A stretch of 64,000 bases of DNA, from assembly GCA_000750105.3 (NCBI GenBank), contig JPHH03000020.1, positions 310,001 through 374,000 of the forward strand, read 5' to 3'. This document shows, one piece after another, positions 1-11,578 of this stretch. The notes under the pieces are model-generated. The model searched no databases. It was not told the origin of the DNA and was given only the letters and a program-made list of their open reading frames with translations. The translations under genes and the position numbers were made by a program. The stretch is from Tolypocladium sp. Sup5 PDA-1 (taxonomy: Eukaryota > Ascomycota > Sordariomycetes > Hypocreales > Ophiocordycipitaceae). Numbering within the stretch: the first letter of the stretch is position 1; every line of letters starts with the position of its first letter.

Positions 1-1296
1 GAGCAAGGCGCAGAAGATTCGGATTCGCACCCGCAACTCGAAAGCAAGCCCGAAAAAGGAGGTACCGAAGACGACGGCGCGGATGCTTGGGGCTGGGACG
101 ACGACCATGCTGCCGAAAAGCCCCCAGAGGAGGCCAATGCTGCCGCAGCAGCCCAAGTGGAGGACGATAGTGCAGATGCATGGGGTTGGGGCGACACGGA
201 CGCCGCTGTTCAGCCAGCTGTTGGCGAGAAGAAAAAGCATAAGTGTTCAGCCGGCAAATCTCAAAAGCAGGGGACCAGGGAGCTTGTCCTCAAAGAGACG
301 TGCAACATCTCTTCGATGCCCGAGCCGGTACTCGAACTCATATTTGCCATCCTGGAAGACGGTGCGGTCCTAACAAAGGATGGCGATGACTACGAGCTAG
401 TCTCATCAACCGCTCCAGGGCTCTTCAGCTTGCCGACGTTTGCTCTGGCGTTGTTCAGAGCCATCTCGCCATACTTTTATTCCTTGGATGTCGGGGGCAA
501 CATGTCAGTTTGGCCGGCTTACTGCCATGCACAAGATCAAAGCTGACATTTTCACAGGTTTCTATACAACGACGCAATGTACATTGCTGAGAAGCTGTCC
601 GAGTTTTCGTCTGTATGGAAGCAGCGCGAGGACCTGACACCACGAGCGCGCAATATGCTCCGCTTGGACAACGACATCAAGACGCTACAGAGCTTCGCGA
701 ACCGCAGCTACGGCAATGAAATGAACATACAGAAGACAGTCTTGCAGGATCTTCTCGGTGGCTCGCAGAGCCTCATTCAGCAGGATGAGATGGAGGCAGC
801 GGTCGAGTCTGGAACTGCTCGGATCAGGACCATGGCCGCCACGTGGGAGCCGATACTCGCGCGCTCCGTCTGGTCTCAGGCGATCGGCTCTCTTGCCGAT
901 GCGCTGGCCACGAGGCTCATCACCGACGTGCTCGACATGGCATCTATCGGGCAGGAGGAGGCGTATAGCATTGCCAAACTCATCGCGTCAGCCGCGGAGC
1001 TGGACGATCTGTTCCTTCCGAGCAAACTAGGGGCTACAGAGCCGACCGAGGACGAGGTTCCAGCGACAGCGCAGTACGCGCCCAACTGGCTGAGGCTCAA
1101 GTACCTTAGCGAGGTGCTGCAGAGCAACCTCAACGAGGTGAGGTTTCTGTGGTGCGATAGCGAGCTAAGCATTTACTTTACCGTGGAAGAGGTGGTCGAG
1201 TTGATCAAGGCGAGCTTCGAGGACAACGCCAGAACGAGGGAGACGATCAAGGAGATTCAGGGCAAGCCGCGGCCGATGATGGGTGGTGCGGCCTGA
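1..1296 (+). CDS. zw10: ZW10/Dsl1-type vesicle tether (RZZ/NRZ family), 3' part
   Basis: The reading frame is open from base 1, so the N-terminal part lies outside the window. Two exons are seen, 1-503 and 558-1296, joined across a 54-bp GT-AG intron so that the protein reads GGNMFLYNDAMYIAE, a conserved stretch of ZW10-like proteins. The visible 413 or so residues hold an acidic region with two DAWGW motifs (Trp codons at 88 and 94, and at 181 and 187), followed by a helical C-terminal domain ending PMMGGAA. In this family the protein is a subunit of the ER tether (Dsl1/NRZ) that receives Golgi-derived COPI vesicles; animal ZW10 also works at kinetochores. In yeast Dsl1, acidic Trp motifs bind COPI coat, so the two motifs here probably do the same; that is inference. 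Family assignment is fairly sure, the exact orthologue name less so. Confidence 0.8.
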
Positions 1297-4200
1297 GAAG
1301 CACGGGAGACTGTATTCACGGCGTATGTAATTCAACAGACAATCTACAACTTGCGGCTCTGCCGTCATGATGGAGCCCCGTCGACCGCGAAACCGAGCTG
1401 CCTCGCTCACACCCGACCGTCAACGGCGAAATACCTCTGCCACCTTCGACTTGATACCGCAAGAGGCCGAGACGCAAGACACCCGGTGCCAGCTTTCGAC
1501 ATGATCCCTCCTACGACTCGAGCTGTGAACGAAGCTCCCACACGTACCATCGTCTTCGCGACTCTTCAACGCAGGGTCGGACCATGATGCGCCGTTAATG
1601 ATCCCTCCTACGATTCGAGTTGTGAACAGACCTCTGACAGGCATCATTGTCCCCGCGACTCTTCAACGCAGCTTCAGGTCATGATGCGCCGTTGCGGTTG
1701 TATCGCTCGGCTTGGCGTGTTTCTGATCTCGCGGGTTCGGTTTGCGCCTGGGCCACCGCCCAGATATCGAGCCAAGACGGATCAGCTCACTTTGCTACGT
1801 CAGACGCAGGAGGATACGGTGACGACAAAGGGAAGAGCCGAAGTCGTATGAGTCCGGCTACCACCGCCCGAGGCCTATCCCGTCTCTGTCCCTTGGTGTC
1901 GCGGTGGAAGCAACCCACCCGTGACTTTGACACTGGCGTTGCACGCAACCGCTCCGAGTCGCGTGCGGTGCCGACCGCGTCCACGTACGTACATGGATGG
2001 CCGCTTCTTCATCGCAAGGCAACCCTTCACGTCGCACGGCCAGCAGGGACGTGGCTTGCGTAACCGAGCGAGCCGGGGCGTGCGATGCGGCGCCGGTGAC
2101 TGCGGAGTGAGCGTATGCACTCCCACCCCCCACGCGGGCGTACGATAGTCTTGTACGACATCCAGCACAGACGATATACATCGCGTGACCACGAGTGACC
2201 GTGGTGATACCCAGCTCCATGGCTCTGCCAACCCCCTGGGCACAGCTCACAAGGCTGCAGTGGCTGCTGCATGCGGAGAGGGAGCGCGTACGTCCCTTGG
2301 ATCCAGCTCGGCGCTCCCAAGCGAGCAGAGCAGAGCGACCCCCTGTCGACGACAGCTCACCCACAGCCAGGCATCACGGGAACGCCAGCGCGTTTCTGAC
2401 GGGCTTTCTGAAGGGGGTTTTGTCGTCGATTCGATGCTAATGGCGCGGCAGCCTTACTTCTCGCGCCATCTCGTGACTGGTTCCCAGCGAACAGACTCGT
2501 ACATGGATGGCATGCGGGCAAGGGTGCGGACCGGAACTCTCTCGTCAGCGCTACCTTTGCATGGCCAATATTGGCTGGCTCTCTTATCAGACCGCAGCTG
2601 AGCTCTCTGGCCACCAGGGAAGGGTCTCCGGGTCACACTGCAGAGTGGCGGGCCTGGACGCGATGCTCTCGGCACTTACACACCGAGAAGGCGGCAAGGC
2701 GTCCGGCCCGCTCACCGTGTTAACCCAGGCCATCTCACGGGGCCAGATTGATCTAGATGGGCAGGAGAGAAACGCCACGTCAGACAGAAACGTGCCCTCG
2801 AGGCCGGTCAAGAGACCGTGTGCGCCACGCCGGAGCGAAACGAAGGCGGGCGGGCAAAAGCAAGCATGGCAGGGCCTGGACGGGCCACCCACTCAGCCGG
2901 GATGGACGCACACACAAAGGGGGGCACACACACGCACCTCTCCGGAGCAGTTCACGGTCCCCTGCTGCCGCTCGTCTCGCCGCTTGGGGACAGGAGTGAT
3001 GTGGACAGCGGAGCGCGTATCAAATGATGCCCTTCTCGACGACCTACATATGCGGGCGTCTTCCTCTTTCGAGCTCTTGGCGTGCGTCACATAAATCACC
3101 AACTCGCCCGGCCGCTTGAACCGCTCCGTCCGCCCGTTGCGCCAAACGTAATCGCAACCGTGGGGCGATGCCTCGGCTGGCGACATGGGTGAGCCAACGA
3201 CAAGCAGCGCCATGCAGACCAACAGCAAAGTTAGGCAGGCAAGCAGCCGATGATGGACGTCGGTCCGGCGCTTTAGAGACACCAGTGCACCACCACCATG
3301 CCCTGGCGGTCCGCGCGGGCGGGAACTCCCTTTTTTGTGGAACCGGGGTCGGCGAGACGTGGGCAGGTGGCTGGCGAATGTGACGAGTCAACCTGCGCGG
3401 CGACACGTGGGGGGCGGGCTGACCAGAGCTGTGGGTTTGCTGTGTCTGACTTGTCGCCGGTGCGAGGGTTTCCGAGGGCATAGGCCGTGGGAGTCTGATG
3501 ACGATGAACGCTCCGTTGGCTCCTCGGACTACGAATAGGTACGGCTGCGGTTTCTCGTGGCCAGAGCGTCTTGGGTGTTCGATCGTGATACGTGCGTGCA
3601 GACAAAACACCTCAATGTCGATCCGGGCATGACTCGGGGGTTCCCTACCGGTCGTGGAGAAGGACGACTCGAGTGCGTCAATGCAATGCACCACGTCGCG
3701 AAGCACAGCGTCCAGACCTGCCCCGACGCTGTCTCGGGGGGTATCTCTGTTCTTGGGCAGCTGTGCCCTGCGACGATGGGATCCAGAGTCCCGAGACGGT
3801 GGTTCGTTTGCGACTGGGGCCAGGGGGGGTTGCGGGTGACACGGACTGCATGTATGTACGTACTTGTGTACTGGTTGTCTTTTTGAAGATGCTTGAGTTG
3901 GGCGAAGTGGGTGGTCGAGTTGCTGGGGTTGTGAACACGGTTTGCATGAGTGGTCGCGGATAGGGCACGAGTTGTTGGCGAGACTCACAGCGGAACAGCA
4001 AAACGGCTCTATTGAGAAAGGCTATGGCTCGAGTTGCATTGAGAATGTCGGATGTTGAAGTTTTAAGAAATGAATTGGTCAAGTCTATCCCTTCTGGTGT
4101 GCGAAGGCTCCAACCTGGTATTTCCCCATATCTCCCTTGTTCCTCGTCGTCCCTCGCTATTCCTGCCGTTCTCTCTATCACTTCGAGCTACACCGAGATT

Positions 4201-4684
4201 CTACAAGGTCAATATATTACAGGGCACCCCTCAGAATACAATTTCTAGTTGACTGTGGACAGTATCATGCCCTACCCTATATTGGCCACCTGCGCAAGAA
4301 TGACCATTCCCTCTGCAAAGCGTTTACCACTTGTCCAATTACACACACCTACATCCTCCACGTCTTATTCCAGAAAGGGGAGGGTTGTATGCCTTGATTT
4401 AGCCCTTAGTCGTGGCAACCGTTGAGTGTTCGACTGTTCATATTGGGGCAAAGACGATGTACCTGGGAAACCCCTTTTGAGTGAGTGGCACAAGATGCAT
4501 GCTAGATGCTTGCAACGGGGCCGTTGGTTACATACTGTCTATGGTACGATGTTGTGGTGGCACAAGATGCAAGTCCCTGGTGGCTTTAAGGGGTACTGCT
4601 GTTGGTCCATCCCGGTCCCTTGCGTTACTTGCGTCACAACGCCTTCCATATCAAGCAAGCCTCATAACTCGGGAGGAACGTAGC
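1297..4684. other. intergenic, no gene recognised
   Basis: Open frames on both strands here are short, low in complexity and overlap one another without splice signals that join them into a sensible protein. A minus-strand frame at 2893-3282 begins with a hydrophobic leader-like stretch but has no ATG. Apart from the tandem duplication at 1501-1693 nothing stands out. The sequence drops in GC from about 4000 onward. Confidence 0.5.
1501..1693. repeat. 97-bp direct tandem duplication, two diverged copies
   Basis: Copy 1 is 1501-1597 and copy 2 is 1598-1693. Both begin ATGATCCCTCCTACGA, share GCGACTCTTCAACGCAG in the middle and end CATGATGCGCCGTT. Differences include C-to-T changes in copy 2 (ACTCGAGCT against ATTCGAGTT) and a more diverged block around GTGAAC. 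It lies just downstream of the zw10-like gene. The copies are far shorter than the usual target length for repeat-induced point mutation, so that is an unlikely cause. Confidence 0.8.
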
Positions 4685-5190
4685 CTATAGAGAGGAACGA
4701 CCTGAAAACAAATCATCTATGAGCGTCATCTGCTCTTCAAAGGCTCCAGCGAACTTGATGCGGAGGAGCGTTGTTGTCGCAACACTCGAAGAAAACTCGA
4801 CACCCTGTGGCGAAGAAGTTTGCAAGCCGCTTCTGATAGACGCTCCTGGCACTTGTATACGATACAAACAGCTCCGCCGTGGGTGACAGAGCCGAGACCA
4901 AGATCGTTGGCCCATCAGTGTCTACCTCGGGGGCCGAGCAAATCGGTGCTTCGAGCAGAGACATTGGTTTGATGAGCGCGGTGAAATCTCGCGTGCTACC
5001 TGAAGATAGGCTTGTACATGATTCACCAATATTGGACCAGCTGAGCACCCGAGGTTCCGAAGCTCAGCGCGGCTGGAAGAGTCAATAGTAACACCTGGTA
5101 TCAGAGTTTCAGTTCCCTCCGTGTCCTCGATATCGGCCAACGCTTGCGCCAGCATCGCACAGTACTCACAACCTGCATTGAAATTACCAT
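4685..5190 (-). pseudogene. possible decayed gene (HET-like N-terminal fragment?)
   Basis: On the minus strand one frame reads GCEYCAMLAQALADIEDTEG and later a neighbouring frame reads TDGPTILVSALSPTAELFVS, then a third frame carries AGAFEEQMTLIDDLFSG. The stretches look protein-like but sit in different frames with stops between them and no splice sites that repair the reading. A Cys-x-x-Cys segment followed by a short beta-rich stretch is reminiscent of the N-terminal part of fungal HET-domain proteins. This is a weak resemblance read by eye; it may equally be chance. Confidence 0.15.
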
Positions 5191-8100
5191 CCCGTCAAGC
5201 CTCTGTTCCATGAAACCTCTGAATGCGGGAGCCAGTCTCTCATCAGCCCATGGCGGGAAACCATCTGAACTACCAACACTCCGTTCGGTTCGCGACCGCT
5301 AGGGCGTGAAGAGGGAAACTCGCAGCACCGCGGTGACACAGATCCGCAAAACGACGGCAGCCAGAGTGTTGTTGACACTGTCACGGCTGCTGCTGCGTGT
5401 AGAACTTCTCGTAAACTCATCCCCAGAGCTCCTTTGTTCGTGTTGCGCGTAGTGCAATCAAGGGGCTTCCCGTGGTTGCAGCAGGCCGCGGATTTGGGCG
5501 TGACGCTGTATCCAGTATTGGCAGGAAGGGCTAGGCACTCCTGTTTGAGCTGTCATCTCTTGTCGCAGTCCGCCAACAAACAGCACGCATGGCGCCGCCT
5601 CTCGACGTTGTCAAGACCACAACCCTCGCGGAGCAGTTCGGTTCCGCCGCGCCTACCAAGTACGCGTGTCACATTGCCTTGACGGAAGAGTACATGCACG
5701 GTTAGTTTCGGTACAGTCTCAGGTGCTCTTGCACTTGAAGGACTTGGACAACATCATGGAGACGTCAACTACAACTTAGTCGTAGGCGAATTCTCCAACG
5801 CCCGCGGACAAGACGCCAATGACAGCAACAAGAAGCAACGCAACACTCCCGGGCGACAACACCGCAGTTGCAAAGGCACAACGAGCAGGCTTCGTACGAA
5901 ACACGCCGTCGCCATCATCACGAGCAACTCAACTCAAGCTCCCCAGCAAAAGCATCCAACCCGCCCACCGCCCATGGCGAGACCCCTTGGGCCCAGACCG
6001 AACTACGACTTCACGCCCATCCAGAGCCTCGTATCGACGCGCTTGGACTCAGCGCTCGCAGACCTCGTACGCATGCACTTCTGACCCGCATAACCCCGAG
6101 CAAAAAAAAAAAAGAGCGACGAAACGCTGCGTGGCATTACAGAATATCCGCCAGCGCGGGCTGGGGTCCGCTAATTGCCTCGAAGGAATCTTGGCAATCC
6201 TCGTATTCCCGCTGTTAAGCAGCAAATCCCCATCAATAGCCACGTACCCAGCTAGCATCATCATCAACCACCGCGCAGAACCAAACTCCCGTCGCAACTC
6301 CGCCGCCGCGCTGGCAAATGCTGGCAAATCGTATCGCAGGGCTAAATTTGGAAGCTAGATGGGGAGAGAGGGGCTGCTGACTTCTTGGTTTAGTATTGCC
6401 TTTGGCGGGCTAGGTGGCTGTGTGGTGTACTCGTAGGTGCCGTATACGGATAGCGAAGAGCCCGGAAATGCAACTTTCTCGTAACGGGCTAATAACGACA
6501 ATGGGCAGCACGAGCGCCAGGCCTCAAGCTGAGAGCGTGCCACGACAACAAACCTCAGCCATCGTCTCCTGCAGATAGTCAGTCAGAGAATGGGGGCCGC
6601 GGGGGAACCGGTCAAAAAAGCAGGCGGCTGCAGAGCGCAGCACATCACAGCGCGCAACGAGCCCAGCAACGCGCCTCACGCGCGCAGCAGACGCACAGCG
6701 CTGCACGACGCTGCTGCCCGCCTCGGCCCCCTCCCCGACGTCTGTCCATCCATCAATTGCCACGAATCCCAGCAGCATGCCCACGTGAGAGTCCATCGCG
6801 GGGTCGCCCGGGGCCGTGGTTGGAGGATGCCCTGGTGGGATGCCCATGTGCAGCAGAGGGTGAGGGGAGGAGAGGCGGATATTTCGTTTAATCTCCTCAG
6901 CCTCTGAATAATCCTTCTAGAAAACCTTCCCATCGACTCTCTTTGCACGGAGCGGGTGATGACGACCCCTGGCTGTGACGAGGGTTCTTGCTGGACCGGG
7001 GTGCTGGCCGGGCTGGGTGCTCACTGGAGACACTCCCCAGTGCAGTCTGATGAATCCGATCGTGGGCTTGCCAGCGTCGTTGCAACTTGCGAAGTCTGCG
7101 ACTGGCAACAACGCGGATGCGCCAATTCCTCATTTCGGCTCTCGGCGACGGAAGCAGCTGATCCCTAAATAACTGCAAGCTGTTAGGTACTCAGCTTCCT
7201 TAAACTCGTCCTCGTATGAGTGGAATTAGAGATTCTTGAAACATTAGCCCTTTCCCGGCCGCCAGGGCTGACAGACAGCCCGAGGGCCAACGGCCCCAGC
7301 CAACAAAGGCACCTTGTAAGACGAAAAGAGGCCAGGTTGACAGATGATCTGCGCCAGGGCCAACGGTGCTGCCAACAGGCCATTGTGTATGTACGCAGCA
7401 TACCGGCATCCCTCCAATTTGACTCTCTGTCGTGTATGCATCGGGCAAATTTGGGGGGAAAGGATGCCCAACGAAGAAGACAGGGTATCGTAGGTAACGG
7501 AGACACGCGACTCGCAGATCACTGTGTTTGGCCAGGCGCCGGAACCGTTGTGTCGACGTTGACAGCTTGACCTTTTGCAACATCTGTAACCGGACTGAGG
7601 TGGGAAGAGCAGCCTTCCGGACTCGCATCGTCGCGCCATCACGGCGACGACTGCCAGAATCGTGTGCTTCGCCATTCTCACTCCAGTCGTGAGCATACGT
7701 TTTCGTAGAGGTGCGCCGACGTTGCAGACGAGTCAACCGAGGCTCACGACTCAGGCCTGCTGAGCCTCGCCATCAAGGGCAAGCCTTCGCGGGGAAGGCT
7801 GATCATTATCGAAGCCACCCATGCTGAAACGTAGGCACGGACAAACATGCGAGTCATCCGCGCATCCCAGGGCCCTACCCTGGACCTTGCCCGTCCGCCT
7901 CCTCGGGTTGACTTGTGTCATCAGCTCCCATTTCGCCCTTGTCACCCAAGTGATGACCGACCATGTTGATGGGCGCGGCGGTTTCACTTGCACCGACACG
8001 CCGGGACACTACGCGTCAAATAAGCTCCTGCAAACCACCAGCTCCATTGCTCCTTGCCCTTGGTAAAGTGACAACCACCGATGTGGGAGTAGCCACGACA

Positions 8101-10204
8101 GCGCCATACGTCGCAGCATCACGCAAACACTCATTGGCCGGCAGGCAGGGGATGTAGTAGTAGCACTGGTGAGAAGGGGGAGCTGCAGGTCCAAGCAAAC
8201 AAACCAGCGATGCGCTTGCAACGATATCCTCTTCCCTCTACAGACAATGTGTGCCCGTAAGCCATGGGCATCACGACGTGACCTTCAGGGACGTATGACG
8301 AAGGCAGCCCTCTCCTCATTCGGCCGCGGCACGTTGAGTGATTTTGGGAATCAGTGAACAATGGCCTCGGCCCGGCCTTCAACAGCCTTCTCACGATGGC
8401 TGGCGCGGTATCCGTCCGTAGGGACCGGGGCGTCCCGCGGCCGTCGACAATGTATTTGCTGTATTTAACCCGTCTCGTCGGGATGGTGTTGCGTATCTAC
8501 TCTGAACACTGGGGCGTTTCATCAAACGTACCTGATGACCCGCGCCAGCTCATACAGCGGAGCTTTAGAGTTCTATGAGCGTGGCCCATGGACTCGGCTG
8601 CGGCTCGAAGCTCTGATGCCATCACACGGGGCTGGCAGGAGGATGGTTAATAGGTTGCGAGTAAATGAGTTGACCCAGTGACCAAGGAAGCATGGGTGAC
8701 GGGATCTCAACGACCGGTTCGTCAGGCGACTGGTGCAGCTACCACATCACCTCGAGGACCCAGCTCGCCGCGTCAGACGGGAGGGCGGCTGCGGCGCCCG
8801 ACTCGCCCGCTATGGAACGTGTAAGACCTTTTCGGGAGGCTGAAGCGGACGGCCCCTTACTCCCCCCGGAGCCCTTCGACAAAGACGACGACGCAAATGT
8901 GCGCTGCCTGACTCACTCGAGCCGGAAACGGAGGCCTCAACGACACCTATCCGAGACCAGCGAGCTCGCGAGCAAACGCGCAAGGAAGCAGGCCGGGGCA
9001 AAGAGCTCAGTTGTTAGGGGATGGCTGTGTACTTTGTACATCGTGCAGCACGCCTCAATACCCTCGGTGCTGCACCTGGGTTGGACGGCCCGCCAAGTGT
9101 TGACGCCGACGCATCAATGGCAATGGTGGTGTTCAGAACATGGGCATTTCTCCTCTGTAAGTGACGAACGACACGGCCAATAAGGCCCCTGCCACGACTC
9201 GACGAGGCGCCCACCATTGACCAGGGATGAAACATGGCACCTCTTTTCTAGTTGGAGTCGGCCAACTCCACAACTCCGCCACTGCGATTGGCCTTTGGCG
9301 ACAATCAGCCATTTTGACGAGCTTCGTCTGCTCCGCTCGTAAAGGACGTTATGCCGGTTCAATACAGGAGCGTCATTGTCCGTTCGTCCGGGTGCAGGTG
9401 GCTCGGCCGCTTCTCCATTGGGAGTCTGCCAGGGGCGTATGGATACGCGTACGTTGTGTCAGTTTGCCCAGACAATGACCTCAGTCCAACGGCAAGCAAA
9501 ACAGCTGTGCGCTGCCAAACACAGACCAAACGCCAGTTCCCCAGACCGTCCAAGACGACTTGGCGCCGGGGCCAGGGCACGAGAATCAGTGGTGTGGTGG
9601 CCCAGACAAGTGAAAGGGGCTTTGAGAAGTAAGAAATAGATGACTTGTACTCCGCTATGGGAAAGTTTGGCTCTGGGCGTGGTGTCGCCGAACTGGCAGT
9701 AAGGCTTGTAAGTCAGGAATAGCATCATCGCAGACCTCGATGAGAGCGCACCTGACCAGGAGCTTGAATGGGTATGCCGAGAGAGCGGAGACAAAGTGTT
9801 GTTGAATCGCAAAGTCAAGAGAGGTCGACAATCAAACTGTGGTCCATGCAGAGACGCAAATTGCCAAGCAGAGCGATTAAGAAGGCCCCTCGGTGATCGT
9901 CGAGGAGGACCCTGTGCGCGGGGTGTGCGCGTTGGACGCCTGGCTCTCGCGCCATTCATCCCCCGTCAGCTGCGCGGCGTACTCCCTTGTGCCATGGGTC
10001 TTTGCAGCCAAGGCATCTAAATGACCTCTCTACGGACTACGTCACAGCGGGCCCAACGCCAATCGCGCTCGGAATATGCAGTTGGGCCCCCAAGACAGAC
10101 GCGCCCGGATGACCACAGACTCGTGGAACGTGCTCGCGTTCTTTGTCTGGTGAGCCTGGGCCGTCGAGACTATCGCCATGCGGCTGCATGAGGAGGTGAC
10201 GGTA

Positions 10205-10234
10205 TTGTTGTTGTTGCTGCTGCTGGTGCTGCTG
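10205..10234. repeat. TTG/CTG trinucleotide microsatellite
   Basis: Four TTG units are followed by CTG units with one GTG interruption. It lies in non-coding sequence. Confidence 0.8.
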
Positions 10235-11578
10235 TGATTAGCAGCCGTAGCTGCGTGGCCTCCTGACGAGTGTTGCCAGCAGCCAGTTGGACCGAAACGA
10301 CGGCTCGGCGGGCCCTGGTTGCGCAACCCTGGTTGGAAGTAAAGGAATGATTCGAGAAGGGCGGCCCAAACGGAAGCGCACAAAGACGTCAGCGTGTCTC
10401 AGAGCCCTGGCACCACCCCGGGCCCATCTCATGTCGGCCCCTCTCGAGTCTCCATGCCCCAGTCTGAACGTTGGACTTGGGCTAGGGCTGCACATCAGTA
10501 AAAGGCGATGCGCCCAGCCGATTGGACGGCGGGAGGGCGATGGACGTCATTGCGCCTCTTGCAGCTCCAGCAAATGGGATCGTCCGGGGCGGCTAGCGCA
10601 TCCAACGTGGCCCAGCTTGTCGGATCCAGCCATTTGGGCGACGAATTTTCCGTCTGGCCTTGTCACGTAGCCCTTGGCCCAGGGCATCGCCGTGTTGGCG
10701 GCGGCCAACCTTTGGCCCCAAGCTCGTGTGGGATGCGGCCAGCGGCTCTGCTGTGTTTCACACCGCATCTGATGTGCGCCGGCCGTGGCCAACAGCGCAT
10801 GCCCGTCGTCTCGTCCTCCGTTTTGCTGGTATCGAACCGTGCCGCCAAGAGGCCCCGTGGCTGGGGCTAGAGACAATCGATCGTGACCACATGACGCCGC
10901 CGCGACCGCGTATCGCAAATGTCGGTGAAATTGCTCGTCCTCCAGCTTGCCTTTGCGAACGTTACCTCGCAGCCCATGCGCCTTCGATCCGGGTTATATT
11001 ATGCCCCGCTGTATGGACTGTTTTGGCGACGGGAAGCCCGAGTCGAATTTGAGCACAGCACAGCTCAGCCCAGCATATGCATACGTAGGATGCTGACGAC
11101 AAGGGCGGAATTTGCCCGGAGTCATGACGTTGCCGTTGGGGGTCCACTGGCTCTTTCTTTGCATCAATCAGCGGAGCCGGGGCCAGCAAGAGGATTCTGT
11201 ATCCCGGTAAGCGAAACTGCGGAAAAGCACAGCAGAGAGGCATCGCTGCGCCTCTGTAGCATCCCACGGGGGCTCGGAGCATTGGGAACTGGCCAATTGC
11301 TGGCGGAGGATCGCAGCCAGATGCGTATTCTGGCTGTGGGCTGCGGTGTTGACGGGAGTAAGACGGCACCAGCATGGGCCTGACAAGGCTGCAGACGGGG
11401 CCCTGCAGTGAGGCGCTGTACGCGGACAGGTCAATGCAAGGTACTGGCGTCTTTGAATTCCTTTGTTGCATTTCACGTTGTTTGAGGGAGACGGCGGCAG
11501 CAACTCCCAGCAGGCAGGGCAGTGTAGGCGGTGGATGCGATGGCCTGAGGGAGGCAGGCAGGTACAGGGCTCACAGCG

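Noticed and set aside
2893..3282. minus-strand frame with a leader-like hydrophobic N-terminus (candidate small secreted protein)
   Set aside because: It starts at GTG with no in-frame ATG upstream and has few cysteines; no intron brings in a start codon.
3044..3988. 314-codon minus-strand frame
   Set aside because: Low-complexity Pro/Arg/Ser composition, no domain, overlaps other equally open frames.
5589..6084. possible two-part plus-strand gene (MAPPLDVVKTTTLAEQFG and then GALALEGLGQHHGDVNYNLV)
   Set aside because: The two halves are in different frames and the only GT-AG segment between them is 22 bp, too short for an intron; no family recognised.
8692..9183. 163-codon plus-strand frame with a basic, NLS-like middle
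   Set aside because: Has an ATG but no homology I recognise, and the C-terminal third looks random; not enough to call a gene.
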